This document shows positions 30,831 through 40,398 of a stretch of 64,000 nt of DNA, in pieces. Made by a program: the position numbers and the translations under genes. The first letter of the stretch is position 1. Every line of letters starts with the position of its first letter. The stretch lies in assembly GCA_945273835.1 (NCBI GenBank), contig CALYPL010000003.1, forward strand, positions 1 to 64,000. Reading direction: 5' to 3'. The DNA comes from an uncultured Dysgonomonas sp. GTDB lineage: Bacteria > Bacteroidota > Bacteroidia > Bacteroidales > Dysgonomonadaceae. The notes under the pieces are model-generated. The model saw only the letters and a program-made list of their open reading frames with translations, did not search any database and had not been told where the DNA came from.

Positions 30831-31925
30831 TTATTTATGTCCTTCTGCTGTATGTGGTTCTACTTGTGCCAAACCGATGAACACGGCTGAAAGCATTGTG
30901 AATACATAGGCTTGGATGAACGCCACAAGGACTTCGAGCGTATCCATGAAAATGGTCATTACCACGGAAAGTACTGTCATTGAAGTTCCTAAGACTGCAC
31001 CCAGATTGGCTGCCACGAATATTACGCTCATCAAACCTAATACGATGGAGTGTCCTGCCAATATATTGGCGAAAAGACGTATCATCAGGGCAAAGGGTTT
31101 TGTCAGTACTCCGACAAATTCGATTACGGGCATAATGGGTACAGGAACTTTTAACCATGTCGGTACTTCGGGCCAGAATATTTCTTTCCAGTATTCTTTT
31201 GTTCCCCATACGTTTACGGCTACCATCGTACATAAGGCAAGCACCATAGTGATTGCTATATTTCCCGTAAGGTTAGCTCCTCCGGGGAAAATCGGTATCA
31301 GCCCCAATAAGTTGTTGATAAAGATGAAAAAGAATGCTGTGAGAAGATATGGGGCGAATTTACGGTAATTCTTTCCTATACCGGGTCGTATGATGTCATC
31401 ATTAACCATCATGATAAACATTTCCATAAAGCCGACAAATCCTTTCGGTGCTTTGGGGCGGTCAGGTGTACAGTTCTTTTTATACCAGCGTGCCGTTGTC
31501 AATATTAACAGGATCAGAATTACGCTTGAAATCATCAACGACAGGGTATTTTTTGTGATGGATATATCCCAAGGTCTGACTTCCTGTCCCGATGCGTTTT
31601 TTTCAACAATCTTTCCTTTATAGGATCCATCGGAAGCAAGATAGTATCCGTTATAGGATTCTGTTCCATGATGCAGGCGAGACGAAAGAAATGCACTGAA
31701 TCCGTTTTCGCCATATACGATAATGGGTAACGGAATGGTTACATGTGTTTGTCCGATTGTGCAGATATGCCATTCATAATCGTCTCCCAAGTGTCCCATA
31801 ATCATACCTGCAATATCCAGCTTTCCGCCTTCATCACTCGTGTTTTCGGCTGCGAACGCGGGTGTTGAAAAGCCTGTGATCAACAGACATATTAGAGACA
31901 GATATGTTATATACTTTTTCAACAT
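30831..31925 (-). CDS. atpB: F1Fo ATP synthase subunit a, with N-terminal signal peptide and extension
   Basis: VEFVGVLTKPFALMIRLFANILAGHSIVLGLM core; N-terminus MLKKYITYLSLICLLITGFSTPAFAAENTSDEGG. Confidence 0.96.
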   Translation of the reverse strand: MLKKYITYLSLICLLITGFSTPAFAAENTSDEGGKLDIAGMIMGHLGDDYEWHICTIGQTHVTIPLPIIVYGENGFSAFLSSRLHHGTESYNGYYLASDGSYKGKIVEKNASGQEVRPWDISITKNTLSLMISSVILILLILTTARWYKKNCTPDRPKAPKGFVGFMEMFIMMVNDDIIRPGIGKNYRKFAPYLLTAFFFIFINNLLGLIPIFPGGANLTGNIAITMVLALCTMVAVNVWGTKEYWKEIFWPEVPTWLKVPVPIMPVIEFVGVLTKPFALMIRLFANILAGHSIVLGLMSVIFVAANLGAVLGTSMTVLSVVMTIFMDTLEVLVAFIQAYVFTMLSAVFIGLAQVEPHTAEGHK

Positions 31926-31927
31926 TT

Positions 31928-32332
31928 TTATTTTTTTATATTGTAATGTTTCTCAATCTTCACAAACAGAAAAGACTCTGCAATCAGGAACAACAGGTAG
32001 AGGATTATATAATCTATTATAAACCACTTGATGGTTGTTCTGTCATAAACGAAATAGATAAGTACGGCTACTAACGTAAGTAGTATTTTAACGACTTTTG
32101 TCAGCATATAGATTCTTACTAATCGTGTACTTTCGTGTTTGCGTGCGCTTGTTTCGGCTACGCTTATAAACAGCGACTCGACAACGATGAAGAAGATGAT
32201 GATTGCAGCTAATATATTCCAACTAATTCCCAATACGGGTAGCAGATAATGTATTACAGCTGCGAAACAAGCTCCTGCTATTAGTCCAAACGCTATTAAC
32301 GCTGTTATAAGTCTTGCCTTGTACAATTCCAT
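31928..32332 (-). CDS. Small 4-TM protein inside the atp operon (AtpI/subunit I-like by position)
   Basis: 134 aa, four hydrophobic stretches, between atpC and atpB with 2-bp and 5-bp spacing. Confidence 0.75.
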   Translation of the reverse strand: MELYKARLITALIAFGLIAGACFAAVIHYLLPVLGISWNILAAIIIFFIVVESLFISVAETSARKHESTRLVRIYMLTKVVKILLTLVAVLIYFVYDRTTIKWFIIDYIILYLLFLIAESFLFVKIEKHYNIKK

Positions 32333-32337
32333 ATAAA

Positions 32338-32583
32338 TTAAACGACACAGATAGTCACAACGCCATTATTAATTTCGGCAATGCCACCTTTGACTTCGAT
32401 CGTGTTTTCAGTTCCACTTTGGTTGTAGCTGATAACTCCTTCTTTGAGCGGCGAAATCAGTGGTGCGTGATCGGGATAAACTCCGAAGCTACCTGATATA
32501 CCGGGAATAGTCACTGATGCGACTTTACCCGTGTATATGTTTTTTTCTGCTGAAATTATATTTAATTGCAATTCTGTTTTCAT
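32338..32583 (-). CDS. atpC: F1Fo ATP synthase subunit epsilon, short form
   Basis: 81 aa: LNIISAEKNIYTGKVASVTIPGISGSFGVYPDHAPLISPLKEGVI (beta-sandwich); ends without the C-terminal helical hairpin. Confidence 0.93.
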   Translation of the reverse strand: MKTELQLNIISAEKNIYTGKVASVTIPGISGSFGVYPDHAPLISPLKEGVISYNQSGTENTIEVKGGIAEINNGVVTICVV

Positions 32584-32591
32584 AATTTAAA

Positions 32592-34118
<1,527 letters not shown>

Positions 34119-34232
34119 TTATTTAATTTATATTTTCTTTTATTTTCCCCTAAGTTAGTATAGTTTTTTGTGCTTCAGAGGTGGCATTTTTCATCAGTGG
34201 ATATTAACACTAAGTCATCTTTAAAAGCAAGA

Positions 34233-34240
34233 CAAATATA
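34233..34240 (-). promoter_or_regulatory. Putative -7 element (TATATTTG on minus strand) of the atp operon
   Basis: CAAATATA on the plus strand about 125 bp upstream of atpD; matches TAnnTTTG; no clear -33. Confidence 0.45.
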
Positions 34241-34348
34241 GGAAATATTAATTTTTTAGTGTTATTTTTGTAAGAAAAAAAATAAGTACACTTACTATTT
34301 TAAAATTAAATTAACGGAGAAACCACTAAATTGTTAAAAAAAATAAAT

Positions 34349-35542
34349 ATGGGAAGAGTTTTGATAATCGGAGCCGGTGGTGTTGGAACTGTTGTGGCAC
34401 ACAAAGTTGCCCAAAATTCCGACGTTTTCACTGAAATTATTCTGGCAAGTCGCACCAAATCTAAATGCGATGCGATTGCAAAGGCTATTGGAGGCAATAA
34501 GATTAAAACTGCTCAGGTTGATGCTGATAATGTTGAAGACCTGAAGAAACTGCTTAATTTGCATAAGCCTGATTTAGTGATCAATGTAGCTTTGCCTTAT
34601 CAAGACCTGACCATCATGGATGCTTGTCTTGCCTGCGGTGTGAATTATATGGACACTGCTAATTATGAGCCTAAGGACGAAGCTAAATATGAGTATAAAT
34701 GGCAATGGGCTTATCAAGATAAATTTAAAGAGGCGGGTCTGACTGCTATACTTGGTTGCGGATTTGACCCGGGCGTAACAAGCGTATTTACGGCTTATGC
34801 CGCCAAACATCATTTTGACGAGATACAATATCTTGACATCGTGGATTGTAATGCGGGAGATCACGGTAAAGCATTCGCTACAAATTTCAACCCTGAAATT
34901 AATATCCGTGAGGTTACTCAAAAGGGTAAGTATTGGGAAAACGGCAAGTGGGTTGAAACTGAACCTCATGAAATTCATAAGGCTTTGAATTATCCTGAAA
35001 TCGGGCCTAAGGAGTCGTATCTGATCTATCACGAGGAGCTTGAATCGCTTGTCAAAAACTTTCCGACCATTAAACGTGCGCGTTTTTGGATGACATTCGG
35101 ACAGGAATATTTGACACATTTGCGTGTTATTCAGAATATTGGTATGGCTCGCATTGACCCTATTGTTTATAATGGCGTTGAGATTGTTCCTATCCAATTC
35201 TTGAAAGCGGTATTACCTGATCCGGGTGAGTTAGGGGAAAACTACAAGGGACAGACTTCGATCGGTTGCCGTATACGTGGGCTTAAAGACGGTAAGGAAC
35301 GCACTTATTATGTTTACAACAACTGTTCGCACGAGGCTGCCTATAAAGAAACGGGCATGCAGGGCGTAAGTTATACAACCGGCGTACCGGCCACCATTGG
35401 TGCTATCATGTTTATGAAAGGTATTTGGCGCAAACCGGGCGTATACAACGTGGAAGAGTTTGATCCTGATCCATTCATGGAACAGCTTAACAAACAAGGC
35501 TTACCTTGGCACGAACTGTTTGACATCAATCTGGAACTGTAA
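34349..35542 (+). CDS. Saccharopine dehydrogenase family protein (carboxynorspermidine synthase-like)
   Basis: MGRVLIIGAGGVGTVVAHKVAQ, INVALPYQDLTIMDACLACGVNYMDTANYEP, LGCGFDPGVTSVFTAYAAKHHFDEI. Start set at MGRV. Confidence 0.9.
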   Translation: MGRVLIIGAGGVGTVVAHKVAQNSDVFTEIILASRTKSKCDAIAKAIGGNKIKTAQVDADNVEDLKKLLNLHKPDLVINVALPYQDLTIMDACLACGVNYMDTANYEPKDEAKYEYKWQWAYQDKFKEAGLTAILGCGFDPGVTSVFTAYAAKHHFDEIQYLDIVDCNAGDHGKAFATNFNPEINIREVTQKGKYWENGKWVETEPHEIHKALNYPEIGPKESYLIYHEELESLVKNFPTIKRARFWMTFGQEYLTHLRVIQNIGMARIDPIVYNGVEIVPIQFLKAVLPDPGELGENYKGQTSIGCRIRGLKDGKERTYYVYNNCSHEAAYKETGMQGVSYTTGVPATIGAIMFMKGIWRKPGVYNVEEFDPDPFMEQLNKQGLPWHELFDINLEL

Positions 35543-35566
35543 AACGAGTTTAAATAATGATTACAA

Positions 35567-35602
35567 AATAAGGGCAGGTGTCAATACCTGCCCTTATTTT
35601 CA
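35567..35602. terminator. Bidirectional rho-independent terminator between convergent genes
   Basis: AATAAGGGCAGGT-gtcaat-ACCTGCCCTTATT, 13-bp perfect stem, then TT. Confidence 0.9.
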
Positions 35603-35629
35603 TTTATATACTTAAATTTTGATGGGAGA

Positions 35630-36871
35630 TTATTTTTTATCTGCCACTAATTCTATGATTTTTACTATAACATCAACTGCTTTTTCCATCGATGGTATAG
35701 GAACAAATTCATAACGTCCGTGAAAATTTAATCCACCTGCAAAAATATTCGGACATGGCAATCCCATAAACGACAGGCGCGCGCCATCTGTGCCGCCTCT
35801 GATTGGTTTGACGATCGGCTCTACTCCCACAGCTTTCATGGCATCATATGCAAGAGTGATGACGTGCATATTATCCGGCTCGATTTTCTCACGCATATTA
35901 AAATATTGATCTTTTACTTCTACACGAGTGCTATTCGGGTATAATTTATTGATATAGTCCACCGCGTCTAACATCTGCTGTTTTTTAGCCTCAAATAGTT
36001 TACGATCGTGATCACGGATGATAAAACTTAAAACAGCACTGTCGGCGCTACCACTCATTGTATTGAGATGGAAAAATCCTTCATAGCCGGAAGTATGTTC
36101 AGGGCGTTGATAAGCTGGCAAGAGATCGAGTAACTTATGGGCAACCAACAAGGCGTTGACCATTTTGTTTTTAGCATATCCGGGATGAACATTGCGCCCC
36201 TGTATTTTGATGGTTACGCCCGCAGCGTTGAAGTTTTCATACTCCAATTCGCCAATTGCTCCACCGTCCATTGTATAAGCCCACTCGCATCCGAACTTTG
36301 CTACATCAAAATGGTTAGACCCCTCACCTATTTCCTCATCGGGGGTGAATCCGATACGCACTTTTCCGTGCTTGATTTCAGGATGGTCTTTCAGATATTT
36401 AATAGCGGTTATAATTTCAGCCACACCGGCTTTATCGTCAGCACCCAACAATGTATTTCCGTCAGTTACTATCAGATCTTGTCCTTTATAATCGTGTAAT
36501 TCAGGAAAATCTTCAGGCGATAGCAAAATATTTTTTTCGCTGTTAAGAACTATTATCTTTCCGTCATAATTCTCAACTATTCGGGGATTGACATTAGCAC
36601 CTGTCAGATCAGGGCTTGTATCAAGATGGGCAATGAAACCTATTGATGGTAAATCTTTATCGGTATTGGCCGGCAAAGTCGCCATCAGATAGCAATTATC
36701 ATCGAGCGATATATCTTCGAGACCCATTTCACGTAATTCCTTTTCAATTTCGCGGGCCAGCACCATCTGTCCCGGTGTGCTTGGCGTTAACCCTGTTTCT
36801 GTATTCGACTCGGTATCGAATTTGACATATTTTATGAAGCGATTGACTACTTCTCTGTTTTTAGAATCCAT
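35630..36871 (-). CDS. pepT: Peptidase T (tripeptide aminopeptidase)
   Basis: [98 protein letters not shown]. Start set at MDSKNREVV. Confidence 0.95.
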   Translation of the reverse strand: MDSKNREVVNRFIKYVKFDTESNTETGLTPSTPGQMVLAREIEKELREMGLEDISLDDNCYLMATLPANTDKDLPSIGFIAHLDTSPDLTGANVNPRIVENYDGKIIVLNSEKNILLSPEDFPELHDYKGQDLIVTDGNTLLGADDKAGVAEIITAIKYLKDHPEIKHGKVRIGFTPDEEIGEGSNHFDVAKFGCEWAYTMDGGAIGELEYENFNAAGVTIKIQGRNVHPGYAKNKMVNALLVAHKLLDLLPAYQRPEHTSGYEGFFHLNTMSGSADSAVLSFIIRDHDRKLFEAKKQQMLDAVDYINKLYPNSTRVEVKDQYFNMREKIEPDNMHVITLAYDAMKAVGVEPIVKPIRGGTDGARLSFMGLPCPNIFAGGLNFHGRYEFVPIPSMEKAVDVIVKIIELVADKK

Positions 36872-36997
36872 ATTTATGTTTTTTTCTAAATTATTGTACA
36901 AAAAAAATAATAGCCTGATAAACAAATGTATGTTATTAATTCTGATGCAGACAAAGTTAATAAAAGGTTGTTGAACTTGAAAAATGTAGCCTTACAT

Positions 36998-37028
36998 TTT
37001 GCATATATCGAAAATTTATCTACTTTTG
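36998..37028 (+). promoter_or_regulatory. Bacteroidetes sigma-ABfr-type promoter for the SRP RNA
   Basis: TTTG at 36998-37001, 19-nt spacer, TACTTTTG at 37021-37028: matches TTTG-N19-21-TAnnTTTG. Confidence 0.8.
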
Positions 37029-37030
37029 TG

Positions 37031-37131
37031 CTCGGGTAAGTCCTATACGGTCAGCTCCCGATTAATCCCCCAGGGTTTGATCGCAGCAAGGGCCGTCGGT
37101 TGTAGCGACGCGATATAGTCAGCTTGCCCAA
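37031..37131 (+). ncRNA. ffs: Small bacterial SRP RNA (4.5S-like)
   Basis: Terminal helix GGGTAAG (37034-37040)/CTTGCCC (37123-37129), inner helix CTATA/TATAG, and the domain-IV loop pair CCCCCAGG...GCAGCAAGGG. Promoter directly upstream. Confidence 0.85.
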
Positions 37132-37133
37132 CC

Positions 37134-37207
37134 GCCTCTTTAGCTCAGTTGGCCAGAGCACGTGATTTGTAATCTCGGGGTCGTTGGTTCGAATCCGACA
37201 AGAGGCT
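37134..37207 (+). tRNA. tRNA-Thr (anticodon TGT)
   Basis: Acceptor GCCTCTT/AAGAGGC, D-arm GCTC...GAGC, anticodon loop TTTGTAA, T-arm GTTGG-TTCGAAT-CCGAC. Confidence 0.97.
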
Positions 37208-37210
37208 CAG

Positions 37211-37240
37211 AAGAGCTACCTCAATCGGTAGCTCTTTTTT
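37211..37240 (+). terminator. Rho-independent terminator after tRNA-Thr
   Basis: AAGAGCTACC-tcaatc-GGTAGCTCTT then TTTT. Confidence 0.9.
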
Positions 37241-37388
37241 ATGCCCTTAAAAATAGTTACAAAACGATAGACGAAGTCTATATCTATTCAAAAGCATCTA
37301 TACACATCTATTTCTTAAAACTAAATTCGATCCACGTTGTTATTAATAATATTAGAGTGGTGTTTTGGAAATATAATCAACGTGAACA

Positions 37389-38078
37389 ATGAATAAATCG
37401 ATCTTTACATTAATTGCAATCATAGGGATGTTTTGGAATTATTCAGATGCTACTTCAGCCCAAAGTAAAATTAACGCTATAAATAATAAAAATCAGAAAA
37501 TCATGAAATTTGAATTAATGACGTTGCCTTACGCAACAGACGCTTTAGAGCCTGTAATCAGCAAGCAAACTATTGAGCTTCATCATGGCAAGCATCTTCA
37601 AACATATGTTAATAACCTAAATAACCTGCTTCCGGGATCGAAATTTGAAAATGCGGATCTTGAAACTATTGTTCGCGAAAGCGATGGTGGTATTTTTAAC
37701 AATGCCGGTCAGATATTGAATCACAATTTGTATTTCACTTCGTTCAAGAAAAACGGAGGCGGAGAACCTAAAGGCAAATTGGCTGAAGCTATCAAATCTC
37801 AATACGGTTCGTTCGATAACTTCAAAAAAGAATTTTCTGATGCAGCCGTTAGCCTTTTCGGATCAGGTTGGGCATGGTTAGCTAAAGATAAAGCAGGCAA
37901 ATTGTCTATCTTGAAAGAACAAAACGCAGGCAATCCGGTTAAAGAAGGATTAGTACCTATTCTTGGATTCGATGTATGGGAACACTCTTACTATCTGGAT
38001 TATCAAAACCGCCGTGCCGATCATATTGCAAAATTATGGGATATAATTGATTGGGATGTGGTAAGCGCACGCTATTGA
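37389..38078 (+). CDS. sodB: Fe/Mn superoxide dismutase, with possible N-terminal signal sequence
   Basis: LMTLPYATDALEPVISKQTIELHHGKHLQTYVNNL, FGSGWAWLAKDKAGKLSI, GFDVWEHSYYLDYQNRRADHI. Alternative start at 37503 (MKFELMTLPYATDAL). Confidence 0.95.
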   Translation: MNKSIFTLIAIIGMFWNYSDATSAQSKINAINNKNQKIMKFELMTLPYATDALEPVISKQTIELHHGKHLQTYVNNLNNLLPGSKFENADLETIVRESDGGIFNNAGQILNHNLYFTSFKKNGGGEPKGKLAEAIKSQYGSFDNFKKEFSDAAVSLFGSGWAWLAKDKAGKLSILKEQNAGNPVKEGLVPILGFDVWEHSYYLDYQNRRADHIAKLWDIIDWDVVSARY

Positions 38079-38109
38079 TTGATCCTATATATATAAATTG
38101 TTTGGTTAT

Positions 38110-38141
38110 AAGGCAGCCTCTTTCAAATGGCTGCCTTAATT
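38110..38141 (+). terminator. Rho-independent terminator after sod
   Basis: AAGGCAGCC-tctttcaaat-GGCTGCCTT then AATTT. Confidence 0.75.
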
Positions 38142-38269
38142 TATTCAGACATTATGCTAAATTTGCAATAGTTAAAACTATATTTTACAACAAATATCAT
38201 TTTATTTCTTAAATTTGCATTGGATTATAAACCAATCAAAATATTTATTAAAAATAAATCTATAAAACA

Positions 38270-39268
38270 ATGGTTAACTACAAAGATTTAGGACTTGTAA
38301 ACACCAGAGACATGTTTGCTAAGGCCGTAAAAGGAGGATATGCGATTCCTGCTTTCAATTTCAACAATATGGAACAATTGCAGGCTATTATTCAGGCTGC
38401 ATCAGAAACAAAGTCGCCTGTTATCCTTCAGGTATCAAAAGGCGCACGTCAGTATGCAAGCCCAATCCTTCTTCGTTATATGGCTGAAGGTGCGGTAGCA
38501 TATGCTAAGTCTCTTGGATGGGAAAAACCTCAAATCGTTCTTCACCTTGACCATGGCGATTCTTTTGAAACTTGTAAAGATTGTATCGACTCTGGTTTCT
38601 CTTCTGTAATGATCGACGGTTCACACCTTCCTTACGAAGAAAATATCGCCCTTACAAAAAAAGTTGTGGATTATGCTCACCAATTCGATGTAACAGTTGA
38701 AGGTGAACTTGGTGTATTGGCTGGTGTTGAAGATGAAGTATCTGCTGAACATCATACATACACACGTCCTGAAGAAGTTGTAGATTTCGCTACTCGCACA
38801 GGTTGCGATTCATTGGCTATCTCAATAGGTACTTCACACGGTGCTAACAAATTCACTCCGGAACAATGCGAACGCGATGCTAACGGTATCTTGGTTCCAC
38901 CACCATTACGTTTCGACATCCTTGAAGGTTGCGAAAAAGAACTTCCCGGATTCCCTATCGTATTGCACGGAGCATCATCAGTTCCTCAAGAAGAAGTTGC
39001 TACAATCAACAAATACGGCGGTGCGCTCAAAGATGCAATCGGTATCCCAGAAGAACAATTGCGTAAAGCAGCTAAATCAGCAGTTTGCAAAATCAATATC
39101 GACTCTGACAGCCGTTTAGCTATGACTGCTGCAATTCGTGAAGTATTCGCTAACAAACCTGCAGAATTCGACCCACGTAAATATCTTGGTCCTGCTCGCG
39201 AAAACATGAAAAAACTTTACAAGCACAAAATCGAAGCCGTTCTTGGCAGTGCAGGTAAAGCTGAATAA
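38270..39268 (+). CDS. Class II fructose-bisphosphate aldolase
   Basis: GYAIPAFNFNNMEQLQAIIQAASETKSPVILQVSKGARQY, VLHLDHGDSFETCKDCIDSGFSSVMIDGSHLPYEENI, GTSHGANKF, FPIVLHGASSVPQE. Confidence 0.96.
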   Translation: MVNYKDLGLVNTRDMFAKAVKGGYAIPAFNFNNMEQLQAIIQAASETKSPVILQVSKGARQYASPILLRYMAEGAVAYAKSLGWEKPQIVLHLDHGDSFETCKDCIDSGFSSVMIDGSHLPYEENIALTKKVVDYAHQFDVTVEGELGVLAGVEDEVSAEHHTYTRPEEVVDFATRTGCDSLAISIGTSHGANKFTPEQCERDANGILVPPPLRFDILEGCEKELPGFPIVLHGASSVPQEEVATINKYGGALKDAIGIPEEQLRKAAKSAVCKINIDSDSRLAMTAAIREVFANKPAEFDPRKYLGPARENMKKLYKHKIEAVLGSAGKAE

Positions 39269-39296
39269 AGGCTGATTCCTTTAATTATCATAAATA

Positions 39297-39335
39297 AAGC
39301 ACGGATACGTTAAAGTATCTGTGCTTTACTTTTTA
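39297..39335 (+). terminator. Rho-independent terminator after the aldolase gene
   Basis: AAAGCACGGATAC-gttaaa-GTATCTGTGCTTT then ACTTTTT. Confidence 0.85.
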
Positions 39336-39389
39336 ATGGACAATCCTTCTAAAAATTTATTATTAACTTTGGAATAAATAAAAGTCGAT

Positions 39390-40265
39390 ATGTTTTTTTT
39401 AGACGCATCATCCATTCTTTCAGAAATCGTTGAAGCACGACACGAACTGATACCGGTTATAAATCGTTTCGGAATTCGTTTAGGATTGTCAGACAAAACG
39501 ATTAAAGAGGTATGCGCCGAAGCGAATATCAACATGGACTTTTTTCTGATTATTCTGAATACGTACATAAACGAAGATTATTTCCCTGAAAAGAAACTTC
39601 AAAAGATCGACATAAGTCTTGTAATCAAATACCTGAATCAGACGGATAGTTATCTCGTTCATGGACAGTTGCATAACCTTGAAAAGCATCTCAATGCTTT
39701 TATCGCGATGAGCGACCCGAATAACCGACAATTTGAGATCATCCGCAAATTGTTTGTTGAGTTTAAAGAAGCTCTGACAGACCAGATGCACAAAGATGTC
39801 ATGGACAGAAACATTCCTTTGGAAATGATTCTGGATATGAAACGCATCTACATCAAGCATATTTCGGGCAATTACAACGACAATCTTTGCTATGCTGTGG
39901 TTTTCACTATTGACAGCCTGCAACGTGACATCGAGAACCATAACCGCATTCGCGACAAGGTTCTTAAACCGATTATTCAGGATCTTGAAGAATCGGGCAT
40001 TGACAATTGGCAAGAGCTTATCGGGCATAGCCCTATCGAAAAACGTAAAGAGCATGAGCTTTCACTGCGTGAGCTTGACGTGCTGAAATTGGTTGCTCAA
40101 GGATTAATCAATAAAGAGATTGCCGACAAACTTAATATAAGTCTGAATACGGTACTCTCGCATCGTAAAAATATTACCGCAAAACTTGGCATTAAAACTG
40201 TTTCTGGGCTGATATTTTATTGTATATCGCACGGCTACTTAATGGCTGACGAAGTGGAATTGTAG
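39390..40265 (+). CDS. LuxR-type HTH transcriptional regulator with ScdA_N/hemerythrin-like helical N-terminus
   Basis: C-terminal LSLRELDVLKLVAQGLINKEIADKLNISLNTVLSHRKNITAKLGIKT. N-terminal VEARHELIPVINRFGIRLGLSDKTIKEVCAEANINMDFF and IENHNRIRDKVLKPII resemble RIC/YtfE-type domains. Confidence 0.85.
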   Translation: MFFLDASSILSEIVEARHELIPVINRFGIRLGLSDKTIKEVCAEANINMDFFLIILNTYINEDYFPEKKLQKIDISLVIKYLNQTDSYLVHGQLHNLEKHLNAFIAMSDPNNRQFEIIRKLFVEFKEALTDQMHKDVMDRNIPLEMILDMKRIYIKHISGNYNDNLCYAVVFTIDSLQRDIENHNRIRDKVLKPIIQDLEESGIDNWQELIGHSPIEKRKEHELSLRELDVLKLVAQGLINKEIADKLNISLNTVLSHRKNITAKLGIKTVSGLIFYCISHGYLMADEVEL

Positions 40266-40335
40266 CTTTCTGCAGCCATCCTATTTTACCTTTCATTTTT
40301 TACTTACATCTATTTCTTAACATTATGTTATAAAA

Positions 40336-40372
40336 AAGAAAGTCGCCCATTTTTCAGATGGACAACTTTCTA
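40336..40372 (-). terminator. Rho-independent terminator of the tricorn-like protease gene
   Basis: AGAAAGT-cgcCCAT...ATGGacaACTTTCT stem; A-run on the plus left gives U-tract on minus. Confidence 0.7.
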
Positions 40373-40398
40373 AACTTATAGTTTGTTTTTCGATCAAT

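Noticed and set aside
30835-31233. Minus-strand 132-aa ORF overlapping atpB in another frame
   Set aside because: Out-of-frame shadow of atpB; R/S/H-rich composition typical of frame artefacts.
37162-37392. 76-aa ORF starting inside the tRNA-Thr
   Set aside because: Begins in the tRNA anticodon region and crosses its terminator; not a plausible gene.
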